Shown: piece after piece, positions 22,145 through 33,900 of the stretch | How positions within the stretch are numbered: the stretch's first letter is position 1 | Layout of the letters: every line of letters begins with the position of its first letter | Source: Tricholoma matsutake | Lineage: Eukaryota > Basidiomycota > Agaricomycetes > Agaricales > Tricholomataceae | Direction of reading: 5' to 3' | NCBI GenBank assembly: GCA_026075535.2 | Contig: AP026538.1 | Span: forward strand, 14,330,337 to 14,394,336 | Length of the DNA stretch: 64,000 bases | Program-made: the position numbers and the translations under genes | The notes under the pieces: model-generated | What the model was told of the DNA's origin: nothing | The model's database searches: none | Seen by the model: only the letters and a program-made list of their open reading frames with translations

Positions 22145-22183
22145 GGGTCTGTCTTGTCATGCCATTGTCTTGAGCTCTGCCTT

Positions 22184-22901
22184 TTAAATCCTTCCATATG
22201 GCTCTCCCATCATGTTTCCCATTGCATCATCAAAATCATCGTATCCTGAGTCAAAGAAGAGCTGCCGTCTGTGCTTGGCTTCTCTTTGATTGGTTTCTCA
22301 ATCTTTCCGAGGTTTCTCCGGGCAATTCATCCTATAGTGTCTGGGGCCTGGTTGTTTGCAGTACTTGCAAACATATTGCTGGCAAATCAGGCCAAAGTGG
22401 CCTATCTGCTGGCAGATGAAACATCTGGCATGTCTGGAGGGGACCAAGGTGGTTGGGTGGTTCGTAGTTCAGGTTCGGGAGTGGTCAGGTCAATTATTTC
22501 AGGTGCCCTAGGCACGATCTTCAGGTTCTTTGTAGAATGGGAGGAGCCTCCAGAGGGAGCTCGTCGTTCTGCTCGCTGAATGGCGAGAGTGAGGTCAGTG
22601 GCCATCTGTGCTGATCTAAGGGGGTGTGGGGTCTCTCCTCAACTATTCTCAGTCTGTCTGACCACAGTGCAATCATCTCTTGTATTGTCTGTTTGATCCC
22701 CAGGGCATCTGCATTGTTCATTGCCTCTTCTAGATTTCATTCCATCTGTTCAATAGTGCTAGCATAGTAGAAGCACATCCTGGCCAGATGGTATTTCAAT
22801 GGATCGTGGGCGAGGTGAACGCAAAGGATGTCAGTGTTCAATCGGTTTTGTAGGTATTCTTGGGTGAATCGTCGCTCAGCAGGCATATTGGGGAGTGTCA
22901 T
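22184..22901 (-). pseudogene. ORF3 of X: helical domain plus tandem zinc knuckles, frameshifted
   Basis: From ATG 22901 (MTLPNMPAERRF) it has a helical part (LCVHLAHDPLKYHLARMCFY, STIEQME, NLEEAMNNADALGIKQTIQ), a Pro-rich hinge (IIDLTTPEPELRTTQPPWSP), two knuckles (CFICQQIGHFGLIC and CKYCKQPGPRHYRMNC) and an acidic end with GYDDFDDAMGNMMGEPY. Two frame changes and two or more stops are needed to read it. The homologue in G2 (30196-30921) is nearly intact. It lies directly after the chromodomain of pol. Confidence 0.65.
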
Positions 22902-22933
22902 TGTGGGAAGAAAGGGGGGGTTTTGGGTTTTCA

Positions 22934-25900
22934 TCAGAGGTGATACCTCTTCTTATATGCTGTCAGGATCTCGGGGGCATTCTTTAGGTTCGATTCAGGT
23001 TCCCATGTGTTTTCAGATGTTGGGTAGTCAACCCATTTCACAAGGTAATGGTGTGTCTTGCCATGCTTCTTGTGTGTGATGATCGCTTCCACCTCATATT
23101 CATTTTCTCCTTCCACGAGGTTGGGGGGTGGAGTCAGGAAGTTTTGCCCATGAGTGTCGTTCTCATGGTATCACGTGAGTAAAGCCGCATGGAATACCGG
23201 GTGGATCTTCCATCTCGGTGGCAGTTTCAATCGGTATGTCGTTCTCGACAGGGCATCTTCAATCACGAAGGGCCCTTCTCGTTTTGGTGCCAATTTTCTT
23301 GTTGGGTAGCCAATCTTCAGGTTCTTGGAGTCAAGCCATACTTGTTCTCCAACCTTGAACAGTTCGTATCGCCCTTTCGTTTGGGCAGCCATAGCCTGTC
23401 TGGCTAGTTTGTGTGCGGCAAGAGCTTCCCTTCTCGCAGAGAGAAGTTCTTGGATTCTCTGTTCGGCAGCCAGCACGTTCATCTTTTCGTAAGGGGTGGG
23501 GATAGCACATGGTTGATATCCCATCATCAAGTAAAACGGCGAGTGTTTTGCTGCGGAGTGCGTCTTCTGGTTGTGTGCAAATTCTGCCATTGGGAGATAA
23601 TGCTCCCAATCTTTGGGTTTGTTCAAACAGAACATGCAGAGGTAAACTTCTAGTTCTTGGTTTACTCGCTCCGTTTCTCCGTCGGTCTGGGGGTGGTAAG
23701 CGGTGCTCATGGATAGCTTGATCCTGAGCAGTCGTCCAAGTTCTCGGAAGAGTTTGGATGTGAATTGAGGGTCTCTGTCTGAGATGATTCTTCCAGGGAG
23801 TCCAAATCTTGTGTATACATGGCGCAGGTAGAGGTCCGTGGTGCCAAGTGCATTGATTGTCTTTGCGCAAGGGATAAAAATTACCCCCTTTGTAAGACCA
23901 TGGTCTACCATGACCATGATTGAGTCAAATCCATTTATTATGGGCAGGTCCATAATGAAATCTGTCGTTACCAGTTCAAATGGTCTGCTGGCATCGGATG
24001 ATATCGGTGTCAGTGGTGGGGTCATCGGGTGTGTGTTCACTTTCATTTGCTGGCACTTTGTGCAGCCTTTGACGTATTTCTTTGTGAAGTTGGCCATTCC
24101 TGGCCACCAGTAGTCTCGTCGGATCAGTTCAATTGTTTGCCATTGTCCAGGGTGCCCTGTCGTGATGCTGTCATGGTATTTCTGTATGATTGCTTGGAGG
24201 AGGGTTTTGTCCTGTGGCACATAGCACCTGTCTTTGAAAAAGAGCAGGCCGTCTTCGAATTTCCAGTCCTCCAATGCAGACTTGATTGGGGGAGTTCCAT
24301 TGTTCTTCAGGGCTTGTAAAGCGTCATTTACGAGGTCGTCCTTCATTATTGCTGAGACCAGGGCTCCCTGGAGTTCAGCGTCAATTGTTCTCATAAATAA
24401 CTCATCTGCGAGGATGGTCTTGTCCTCGTTATCTGTGTCTTCTTCAGCTATGTGATCTGCCCTCCTTGATAGGGCATCAGATTGTACCATCTGTGATCCT
24501 GGTATGTGTTGCAGCTTCAGGTTGAATTGTGACAGGTAGATGCTCCATCTTGCCTGTTGTCAGTTCAGTTTCTGGGCCTGACAGAAGTACATCAGGTTCT
24601 TGTGATCGGATAGTACCATCACAGGGAATGGTGTCCCCTGTAGATAGTGCCTCCATGTCTCTAGCGCTCGGATTACTCCCAGTAGTTCTCTGTCGTATAT
24701 CTCATAATTTCTTTCCACTTCATTGAAAGAATGTGAGATGTAGCCGCATGGGTGCCAGTCTCCGTTGGCATCCTGTTGTCTGAGTACCGCACCTGTCGCA
24801 AACTTTGAGGTGTCAGATTCCACCACAAATGGCTTCGTTGCATCTGGCATCAGCAGCACTGGGGCTTCGTTGAACTTCCTTTTGAACGCATTGAACGACT
24901 GCTGGCAGTCGTTCATCCATTCGAATTTTTGGTTCTTCTTCATCAAATCATTCAGCAGTCTAGCCAGATTCACGAAGTGTCCAATGAATCTTTGGTAGAA
25001 GTTCCCAAATCCTAGGAAGGATCTTACATCCTTAACCATCTTAGTCCTTGATCCCAGCCAGCTTTGTGTTGTCCATCGCAAGTTCATCAGGCCTGATGAT
25101 CATGCCCAAGAAGTCGACTTCCTGTACATTAAATTTGCACTTCTCTATTTTCAGGTAGAGATCGCATTGCCATAGTCATTCGAGGACCCGTTTGGTCCTT
25201 ATCCTGTGTTCTTCTTCTGTCTTCGAGAAGATCAGGATGTCGTCCATATAGATGACGAGCCATCCTTCATCTAGCATGTCTTGGAAGAGATCGTTCATCA
25301 TGGCCTGGAATGTTGCCGGTGAGTTGCACAGTCCAAAGAACATCACCATTGGCTCGAATAGCCCCTGGTTAGTCTTGAATGCTGCCTTCCACTCGTCTCC
25401 TTTCTTTATCCGTACGTTATGATATCCCCATTGAATATCAAGTTTCATGAAAAATTTCGCCCCCTTCAGCTTGTCCAAGAGGTCTCCAAACAGTGGCAGG
25501 GGGTAGTTGTTTTGGATCGTCCCTTCGTTCAGATAGCGATAGTCTTGGCAAGGTCGCAGAGCATCAGAGTCCTTCGACATGAAGAAGAATGGGGATGCCA
25601 TGGGTGATTTTGACAGTCGGATGTATCCTTTCTCCAGGTTTTTGTCTAGAAACTTGTTGAGTTTCTCTTGTTCTTTCGGTGTCAGTGGGTAGACTTTGCA
25701 ATCCTTTGGTACAAAACCTTCCTTCAGGTTGATCACATGATCCCACGGTTTCGATTCCGGGAATCGTTCAAATGCAGCTTTCTCGAATACCTGTCTGTAT
25801 TTCTGGTATTCCAGTGGCAGTAAGTCATCCAGGGTCTGTTTGCTGGCCTCCCTCCCCTCATCTTGTTCATGCGCGAGTCACTGGGAAATGGATGTCTTTG

Positions 25901-27276
25901 CTCTGATCCATGTGCTCTTTGAGAATATATATCATGGGGAGTCCTTGGCTTTTGTAATCCTGGAGATCATGTTTGTTTTCCATATGTACGTATGGGTGGG
26001 TCCTCGGTGTTCCTTGGTCAGGGGTGGTTCTTCTGGTGGTTCAAATATGCCAATGACTGGTTCTCCTCATATGTATGCAATCAGGAGGTCTGTCGCATCT
26101 TGTTCGTAGGTTTCTCCCATTCTTTGTATTTCCATGCCGGTGTCTGCCAGTAGTTCCTCATCTGGTACTTCTTCAACCTTTACTTGAGGGGGGGTCTCCC
26201 TGGGCATAGGTACTTCAGTATTGATGGTACTGTGATCCGGGGTCCTAGTATCATGGGTCGGGGTAGTCCCTTGTCGAGGGTCATTTGTCCTGTTTTGTGG
26301 TGTCATTTTTGAGTTTCTTTTGCCAGCGCTTCCCTCCCCTGTGGAGGTTAGCAGTTCTTTCATCTTCTGCAAGATTTGTCGTGTCTTGTCACATTCATTG
26401 TGTTTGCCCTTGTCCAGTTGTTTCTTCTTCTGGTTTTCTCAGGTCTTGGCAACAGCACATCATGCTGCTTCGAGGTTTCTGGCTTCTTTAGGTGCTGCTG
26501 CTCCTGGTCTTTGCAACAGCTATCTGGGTGGAATTCAGTTCTTTGGCTTTCCTTTCAGAAAGCCTTTCCTTCATCTTTGCCATGGCTAGTTGTGCTCGGG
26601 CGGGGTTTCTCTCCTTCTCTTTGGAGAGTCTTTCTCTTGTTTTTGCCATGGCCAGTCTGGCTCAGGCAAGGTTCTTCTCTTTCTCTTCAGAGAGCCTCTG
26701 TCTTGTCTTGGCCACGATGCGTCGAATTTGTGCCATCTTGTCGTTTGGTGCCTCCCTTCCAGTATTGACCCTGGGGAGGTTTAGGGTATTAGGGAGGGCC
26801 CATTCGGCTCTTCTTGTCTTCTCCAAGATTCGTTGGATTTGAGCCCATCGTTCTTCATCTCGGAACTCAAGAGTCCCTTTCTTCCAGTCAATAATCGGGT
26901 TCACCTCCTGCAGCCATGACAGGCCCAGGATTACTGATTCCTTGCCTAGTCCAGCGACTAGGTATTCCATTGGGTAGCTCCATCCATTGATGTGTAGCCT
27001 CCCTTTCACATATCTGTTGATCGTTCCCTGCCTGTTCAGGGTTCCATCTACATTTGTGGCCCAGATGGTATAGCCTAAGGGATACATCTTGATCCCTTCT
27101 TGTTCAATGAATTTCGAGTCGATAAAGACTCCTCCTGCTCCAGAGTCGAGGAGTGCATTTGTTGCAATGTCTTTTCCGTTGTCTGACTCAGCTACCCGAA
27201 TAGACAGGCGCATAGATTGTCTATTCATGGTAGCTAAGAGTACAGATCCTACAGAGACTTCAGTGGTGACTGGCAT
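22934..27276 (-). pseudogene. pol: X pol: protease, RT, RNase H, integrase, chromodomain (several frameshifts)
   Basis: Protease (ALLDSGAGGVFIDS) is at 26662-27276, and a long charged linker with repeated 'MAKTRERLS'-like units follows. RT (25176-25736) keeps YMDD in [11 protein letters not shown]. RNase H is at 24560-25087. Integrase (23171-24490) keeps all three acidic residues (TTDFIMDLP, ISDRDPQF, DGETERVNQELE). A chromodomain (EYEVEAIITHKK, YLVKWVDYPTSENTWEPE) ends at 22934. The pieces are in different frames, so the gene is dead although the RT and integrase active sites are intact. Confidence 0.85.
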
Positions 27277-27489
27277 TGTATCAGGCCGCTGTTCTCAAAA
27301 CCTGATTCCTCCATGAGGTTGAGGGCTTGTTCCTTTTCTTCTTCGTCTAGTTCATCCAGCATTGTGCGGATCTTCTGGTAGGTGTCCACCCCAGTCTTCT
27401 TCTGGCTGAAGCGGTTTTGGTAGGGAGGGGGCGCTGACCCCATCTGAGTGAGGTTCTTTCCATCCCTGTGGTCGGACAATCGGTGTCCT
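27249..27489 (-). pseudogene. gag: X gag, 3' part (zinc knuckle onward)
   Basis: It continues the knuckle after the TIR-B break (HQPGHRLSDH), then a helical tail (TYQKIRTMLDELDEEEKEQA) like that of G2 and Y (YSKIRAIIKDLDEED). The slip site seen in G2 and Y at the gag end has become AGGTTTTGA here. Confidence 0.65.
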
Positions 27490-27762
27490 GGTTGGTGGAG
27501 TACTTTACACTCCCCCACCTATTCCAGTTGGATTCCAGTTCATCCGGCCAGAATTTCCGGAATTTCTGGAATCCGGTGGAATTTTTTTTGTATGTAGTTT
27601 TCCCTATGCAGCACAATTCTGGTCAGAATAAGGATCCAATTTACAGCTGGAATCCCTGGAATCTGACCAGACTCATCACAACTGGAATAACAGGAATAAC
27701 TGGACTAACCGGAATAACTGGAATGCACATGCTTTCCCAAATAAAAGTTCGACACACATCAA

Positions 27763-27820
27763 GAATTGAACACTCGACCTTGGGTCTGCATACATAACAG
27801 CATGCTTAACCACTGAGCTA
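27763..27820 (-). other. tRNA-like Pol III boxes, left end of TIR-B
   Basis: On the minus strand A-box TAGCTCAGTGG (27820-27810), then a D-arm-like GTTAAGC, and B-box-like GTGTTCAATTC (27773-27763). It points toward the left terminus. It is tRNA-like, but a full cloverleaf is doubtful. Confidence 0.6.
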
Positions 27821-28089
27821 CCAAGCAATTATTCTTGGGGATACATTTAATACTTTTATTACCCAACCAAGCTACGTAGTTAATCACAGCCATTAACAGA
27901 ATAATTAATAAGTATGCATATGCATGACATGTGACACGTGACTGCCAGCTCACAACCACCACCACCACTGTCGCCAATGCTGCCTCCTCCTCCTCTCCAC
28001 TCTACCACCACCACTGCATGCACACCCACCACCACCATTCCCATGCCCAATGCCACCATCACCACCACCTTCAAACGAGCTGACTGGAT

Positions 28090-28680
28090 GGAATGCGGGC
28101 CCAAACGACGCAGATCGCGTCGTTTGGGGCCTAAGTATGTTTTTTTTCATTTTCTTCTTGTTTTTTCATACTAACTAACTTGTTTTGTTTGTTTTATAGG
28201 TTCTACTCGACTGCCAGACATAACATGGGCCCAAACGACGTGATTGGACAGAACACAGGCCCAAACGATGCAGATCATGTCATTTGGGCCCTAAGTAAGG
28301 TTTTTTTTGTTTGCTTTTTGTTTTTATAAACTAACTAACCTTTTTTTTAGCTTTCTAGGTTATAATCTACTGGCAACGATGCCACCACTTGCAAACGAGC
28401 CAACGTGGGCCCAAACGACACAGATTGCGTCGTTTGGGCCTTATGTAAGTTTTTTTCATTTGGTTTTTGTTTTAATAAACTAACTAACTCATTTTTTTAG
28501 TTTTCTAGGTTATAATCTACTAGTAACGACACCACCACCCGCAAACAAGCCAACACAGGCCCAAATGACACAGATCGCGTCGTTTGGGCCCTATGTGAGT
28601 TTTTTTCATTTGCTTTTTGTTTTTATAAACTAACTAATTGTAATTTATTGCTCTTTAGGTTGTATACTACTGGGGACGAC
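28090..28680 (+). repeat. Tandem array of about 150-bp palindrome-plus-intron modules in TIR-B
   Basis: Four units, the last two exactly 150 bp apart (28381 and 28531). Each has GCCCAAACGAC..GTCGTTTGGGC, a donor-like TAAGTAAGT / TATGTAAGT / TATGTGAGT, T-rich sequence, CTAACTAAC, a T-tract with TTTAG or TTCTAG, and 'gttataatctactggtaacgac'. Three features of a spliceosomal intron (donor, branch site, acceptor) are thus repeated in register. There is no reading frame across the units. Confidence 0.7.
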
Positions 28681-29094
28681 CTGCCACGATGAAAAATGCG
28701 CAACCCATGCCCACGCCCACCCAATCCCCTCCTCCCCATTCAAATGGGATGTGAGGCTGTCAACACAGGCTAGGAGGGTGCAGAGGGATGCCAGGAGACC
28801 CTGGAAGGGGGGTACCTGCCTAGTAAGCACCCACCAACTTCTGTACTCATGCCATGTCGCACTGACACACCCAAACTCCCCCCCCCCCCAAAAAAAAAAG
28901 AAAAAAAACAGAAATCCAGACAGGGGATGACAGTGACGAATGACGACAAGCCACCTGCCCCCAGCCTCACAAGCAACTGCTCGTGGGGTGGATCATGGGT
29001 GGAAGGACAACAATGACAAGCCACCTACCCCCAGCCTCACAAGCAACTGCTCATGGGATGGATCATGGGTGGAAGGACAGACAACGGCGGGGTT

Positions 29095-29337
29095 GTGTCC
29101 CCTCCCCCCCGCACTTCGAGTGGGGAGGGATTTTTTTTGTACTTTTAATTATTTATTAGTATTGTGCCCCCCCTCCCCCATTTTGCGTGGGGGAGGGATT
29201 TTTTTCTTCATGTTTTTACCTCCCCCCTCGCATTCAGCGCGAGGGGTTAGTTTTTTATGTATATACATAAAACTCCCTCTTGCATCTTGTGAGAGGGAGG
29301 ATTTTTTGTTTATCTATGTAATCACAATCATCCCCAC
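29095..29337 (+). repeat. Array of hairpins with T-runs in TIR-B (left of G2)
   Basis: Four GC-rich hairpins spaced by about 55-60 bp, for instance CCTCCCCC...GGGGGAGG and CCCCTCGC..GCGAGGGG, each followed by ATTTTTT-type runs. A fifth (CTCCCTCGCATTCAATGTGA, arms CCCTC/GAGGG) follows G2 at 37091. Confidence 0.6.
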
Positions 29338-30135
29338 TGTTAAGACTATAGGTCCTTGACTCAGCCTTGGCTTCGTGTATCGCAGTTGGAGGCTTTCCAA
29401 CTGTCTCGGTATCACACTAGGAGACTTTCCTAGTGTATTGGGCTTCCTGCCTTCACTTGGGTACTTCCTCAAGTAGTCATGGCTATCCGTACTCAGAGGC
29501 TTTCTGAGTAGACCATTCATTTGTGTATCACAGTTGGAGGCTTTCCAACTGTCGAGTTCGGGTTATCACAGCTAGGGGCTTCCTAAGCTGTCGAGTTCGA
29601 GTGTATCACAACTAAGGGACTTCCTTAGTTGTCAAGTGTTCTGGTTGAGTCTAAGACCATTGGTTGAATTAGGTCAAGCTGGAGAATACACAGAGTGTAG
29701 CTACAGCTTATATACTGTTCTAGGACTACCTATCATCCAATCGGAAAGTGAGATGCTTATCAGGTAAATATAGACAAGAACAATGGAGACAATAGGCCTC
29801 ATGCCTCGCATGAGGCATCCGATGTCAAGGAGTGCTGCGGCGCAGCATTATCAGAGAACAATAAGAGAATAGCCTCATGCATAGCATGAGGTGTCCAATG
29901 TCACGGATCTGATGTCAAGGATCTGATGTCAAGGACCTGCTGCGGCGCAGCATGTCGATCGTGGGGGTCCGATGTCCTGGGCCTCATGTAAAGGGGGTTG
30001 TTGTACCATGGTGCATGTGGGAGTGGGTGTATGGAGTCTCCACGCATCAAGGTGTCTTCCATCGGAAGAGAGTCGAGTCGAATAAGAAAAAATGAACTGC
30101 CCATACTTGCGGGTTCCTGTAGACAAATCATAACA
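29338..30135 (-). repeat. G2 3' LTR
   Basis: 798 bp, same length as 36290-37087. The 60 bp between ORF3 and this LTR hold the palindrome GAAGTCAGTGACTTC, also present just before the Y 3' LTR. Confidence 0.95.
29383..29631 (-). promoter_or_regulatory. Array of seven hairpins in the G2 LTR leader
   Basis: Seven stem-loops at 29383-29403, 29415-29435, 29455-29474, 29491-29509, 29531-29551, 29569-29590 and 29609-29631. Stems differ, but the centre is always close to GGAAAGCCTCC or GGAAGCCCC in the sense direction. They begin about 45 nt after the presumed RNA start, so they form the 5' leader. The same array is in the other G2 LTR and in Y (five hairpins). Confidence 0.7.
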
Positions 30136-30195
30136 TCGCCTCCCATCTATCTTTGAAGTCACTGACTTCAACTTCGAACTATTCTCCCCACCCTC

Positions 30196-30921
30196 CTACA
30201 CTTCCCTGTAGGGTTCCCCGGTCATATTCGCCATCGCTTCATTGTCAAAGTCATCGTATCCTGCCTCGAGGAAGTCCAGTCATCTTTGTTCCTCCTCCTG
30301 TTCTTTCTGCTGCCTTGTCGGGCAGTTGGGGCTGTAGTGCCTGGGGCCTCGTCGTTTGCAGTACCTGCAGATGTGTTTCTGGCAGATGAGGCTGAAATGT
30401 CCGATCTGGTGGCAAATGAAGCATCTGGCGCTTCTCATGTGGGGAGGGGACCACAGTGGTTGGGTCGATCGAGGTTCGGGTTCTGGCATTGTGAGGTCGA
30501 TGATCGCTAGGGAGGTGTTCGTCTGGTTGCTCATAGAAGGGGAGGCGTTTCCAGAGGCAGTGTGTGTTGTCTTTTTGTTTTTCTGCCTGTTGTAGGGTGA
30601 GGGAGAGTTTCGTTGGCGTCTGGGGTGATCTGTGGAAGTATGAGGGTTTCTTTCAACCACTCTCATTCTGTCTGACCATGCGTTGGTCATGTCTTGGATA
30701 GCCTGTTCGATACTGAGGTTGTCAGCATCGTTCATGGCTTCTTCTAGGTTTCTCTTCATTTGGTCAATAGTGCTCTGATAGTAGAAGCATATTCTCGCGA
30801 GATGATATCTGGCTGGGTCGTGGGCGAGGTGGGTGCAGAGGGTGTCGATGTTCGATGGGTCTCGTAGGAATTGTTTGTTGAAACATCATTTGGGGGGTAT
30901 GACGGGTGTCTGCTCTGCCAT
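30196..30921 (-). CDS. ORF3 of G2: helical domain plus tandem zinc knuckles
   Basis: 241 codons from ATG 30921 (MAEQTPVIPPK) to TAG 30196. Residues about 20-90 are helical (NIDTLCTHLAHDPARYHLAR, CFYYQSTIDQMKRNLEEAMN), residues 95-165 a Ser/Pro-rich hinge with IIDLTMPEPEPRSTQPLWSP, then two knuckles, CFICHQIGHFSLIC and CRYCKRRGPRHYSPNC, and an acidic end GYDDFD..AMANMTGEPY. It has two TGA stops, one after PPK and one before the acidic end, both CGA in origin. It starts 46 bp after pol. X has a homologue. It looks like a second, separate nucleocapsid-like protein; no known function. Confidence 0.7.
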
Positions 30922-30966
30922 GTTGGGGTGTGGGTTCTTGGTTCTAGGGGGGTTCTACAGCTGTCG

Positions 30967-33900
30967 TCACTGTTTATATGCTCCAAGGATTTTCTTGGCA
31001 TGTTTCAGGTTTCCCTCGGGCTCCCAGGAGTTCTCCGAGGTCGGGTATCCGACCCACTTCACTAAGAAGTGCATGGTCCTTCCTTTCTTTTTATGTCTGA
31101 TGATCGCTTCCACTTTGTACTCCGATTCTCCTTCTATTAGGTCCGGCGGAGGTTCTGGGAAGTTTGGACCATGCATCTCGGTTTCTTTATACAGGGTGAG
31201 GAGTGCCGCGTGGAATACCAGGTGTATTTTCCATTGGTTTGGTAGCTTCAGTTGGTAGGAGAGGGGGCTTAGAACCTTCTCAATGGAGAATGGTCCTTCT
31301 CTTTTGGGTGCGAGTTTCTTTGTCGCATGCATCGTTTTGAGGTTTTTTGCTTCTAGCCACACCCTGTCTCCTTCTTTGAATGGCGTGAAGTGCCATGTAG
31401 TTCTTTCTGCCATCAGCTGTCTGGCCAACTCATGAGTTGCCTTTGCTTCATCTCAGGCTCGTTGCAACACGACTATTCGTTTCTCTATAGCCAGTATGTT
31501 TGTTTTCAGGTATGGGAGCGGAATCGCCTTTGGTTCATAGCCCATCATCAGGTAGAATGGGGAGCTTTTCTGGGTGGAGTGCGTCCTTTGGTTGTGTGTG
31601 AACTCTGCTGTTGGAAGGAAGTGCTTCCATTTCTCTTGGTTGTTTGAGCAGAAGATCCGCAGGTAGACTTCTACTTCCTGATTCACCCATTCTGTTTCTC
31701 CATCGGTCTGGGGGTGGTATGCTGTACTCATTGCCAGCTTGATTCCGAGCAATCTTCTGAATTCTTGGAATAGCTGCAAGGCGAATCTGGGGTCCCTGTC
31801 CGATATTATCTTGTCTGGAAGGCCAAACCGTTTGTAGATGTAATCCAGATAGAGGGTCGCTGCTCCCAATGCATCAATCGTTTTCTTGCAAGGGATGAAA
31901 ATTACCCCCTTCATAAGCCCATGGTCTACCACGACCATGAGCGCATCATAACCATCGGACTCCGGTAGGTCAGTTATGAAATTGGTCGTTACCATCGCAA
32001 ATGGCCTTGTCGCTTCGGATTTGATTGGTTGTAGGGGCGGTGTCATCGGGTGGGTGTTGACTTTCATCTGCTGGCATGTAGCGCATCCGGCGACATAGTT
32101 CTTGATGTACATCATCATTCCTGGCCACCAGTAGTCCCTCCTAACCATTTTGGTGGTCTGCCATTGTCCTGGGTGTCCGCTGGTTACCCCTCCGTGGTAT
32201 TTCTGTACCAGCTTCTTTCGTATGTCCCCACTGTCAGGGACATAGCATCGATTTCGGAAGAATAGGAGGCCATCCTCGATCTTCCAGTCTTCTAACGCCA
32301 ACTTTATCGGCAGTGCTCCTTTGGTCTTTAGCGCCTCGATCGCGCTCTTCACCAGGTCATCTTTCATGATGCTCCCCACAAGGAGGTCATGTAGTTTGGT
32401 GTCAATGAATTTCACGAATACCGTTTCTGGTAACATCGTGATATCTTCATTGTCGTTGTCTTCTTCCGGTACGTGATTGGCCCTTCGTGATAAAGCATCC
32501 CTCTGCACCATTTGAGATCTGGGCACGTGAACAAGCTGTAATTCGAATTCTGACAAGAATAAGCTCCATCTTGCCTGTCTCCTGTTTAGTTTCTGTGCCG
32601 TTCGGAAATATGTCAGGTTCTTGTGATCCGAGAGAATTACTACTGGGTGATCTGAGCCCATCAGGTAGTGCCTCCAGGTTTCTAGTGATCATACTATCAC
32701 GAGTAGTTCCCTGTCATAGATTTCGTAGTTTCGTTCCATTGGTGTCAATGCATGCGATATATATCCACATGGGTGCCAATCTCCATTCGTGTCTCTTTGT
32801 CTCAGCACTCCTCCTGTTGCATGTTTTGAGGCGTCTGATTCAATTGTGAATGGTTTTGTTGGATCTGGCATCAGCAGTACCGGTGCTTCTGTAAATTTCT
32901 TTTTCAGCGTCTGAAAGGCTTTTTTGCATTCAGTTGTCCAGTCAAACATCTTGTTTTTCTTTGTTAGTTCATTGAGTGGTCTGCTTGTCTCCGCAAAATG
33001 TCCGATGAATTTCCTGTAGAAATTCCCAAACCCTAGGAAGGATCTGACTGCCTTCATGTTAGTCGGGGTAGGCCAATCCTGTATACCTGCCAGTTTCGTG
33101 TCATCCATAGCAATTTCATTGGGTCGGATGACTAGACCCAAGAATTCCACTTTGTGGACATCGAACTTGCACTTCTCCGGCTTCAGGTATAAGTCGTTTT
33201 CCGCCAGTCTTTGCAGTACTCTTTTTGTCCTTTCCTGGTGTTCATTCTGATCCTTAGAGAATATCAGGATGTCGTCCATGTAGATGACAAGCCATCCCTC
33301 TCCGATCATGTCATGGAATATCACGTTCATCATTGCCTGGAAGGTCGCCAGTGAGTTGCATAATCCAAAGAACATCACCGTTGGTTCGAACAGCCCCCGA
33401 TTGGTCTTGAAGGCTGCCTTCCATTGATCTCCATCTTTGATTCTGACATTGTGATATCCCCATCGGATGTCCAATTTTGTAAACCATTTCACCCCTCTTA
33501 GTTTGTCCAACAGGTCCCCTACCAGCGGCAGCGGGTAGGTGTTCTTGATCATTCCGTTATTCAAGTACCTGTAATCTTGACAGGGTCGTAGTGCATCCGA
33601 GTCCTTCTTTGCAATGAAGAAGAATGGTGACGCCATGGGCGATTTCAATGGTCAGATGTATCCTTTCTGCAGGCTTTCGTCAAGAAACTCGTCGAGTTTC
33701 TTTTGTTCTGCTGGTGACAGTGGGTATACCTTGCAATCCTTTGCCATAAAGTCCGATTTGAGGTCTATCGCGTGATCCCAGGGTCTTGGTTCTGGGAATC
33801 TTTCCCATGCTTCCTTCTCAAATATCCATTGGTATTCTTTGTATTGCTCTGGGAGCAGTTTGTCCAGGGTCTTCTGTTCCGGGTCTCCTTCCTTTTGATG

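Noticed and set aside
29095..29337. Bacterial intrinsic terminators, hinting at bacterial DNA
   Set aside because: The surrounding elements, introns and TATA boxes are eukaryotic; hairpin plus T-run is better read as a repeat family.
29383..29631. Regularly spaced palindromes that resemble a CRISPR array
   Set aside because: They are imperfect hairpins within a eukaryotic LTR with variable stems and no unique spacers.
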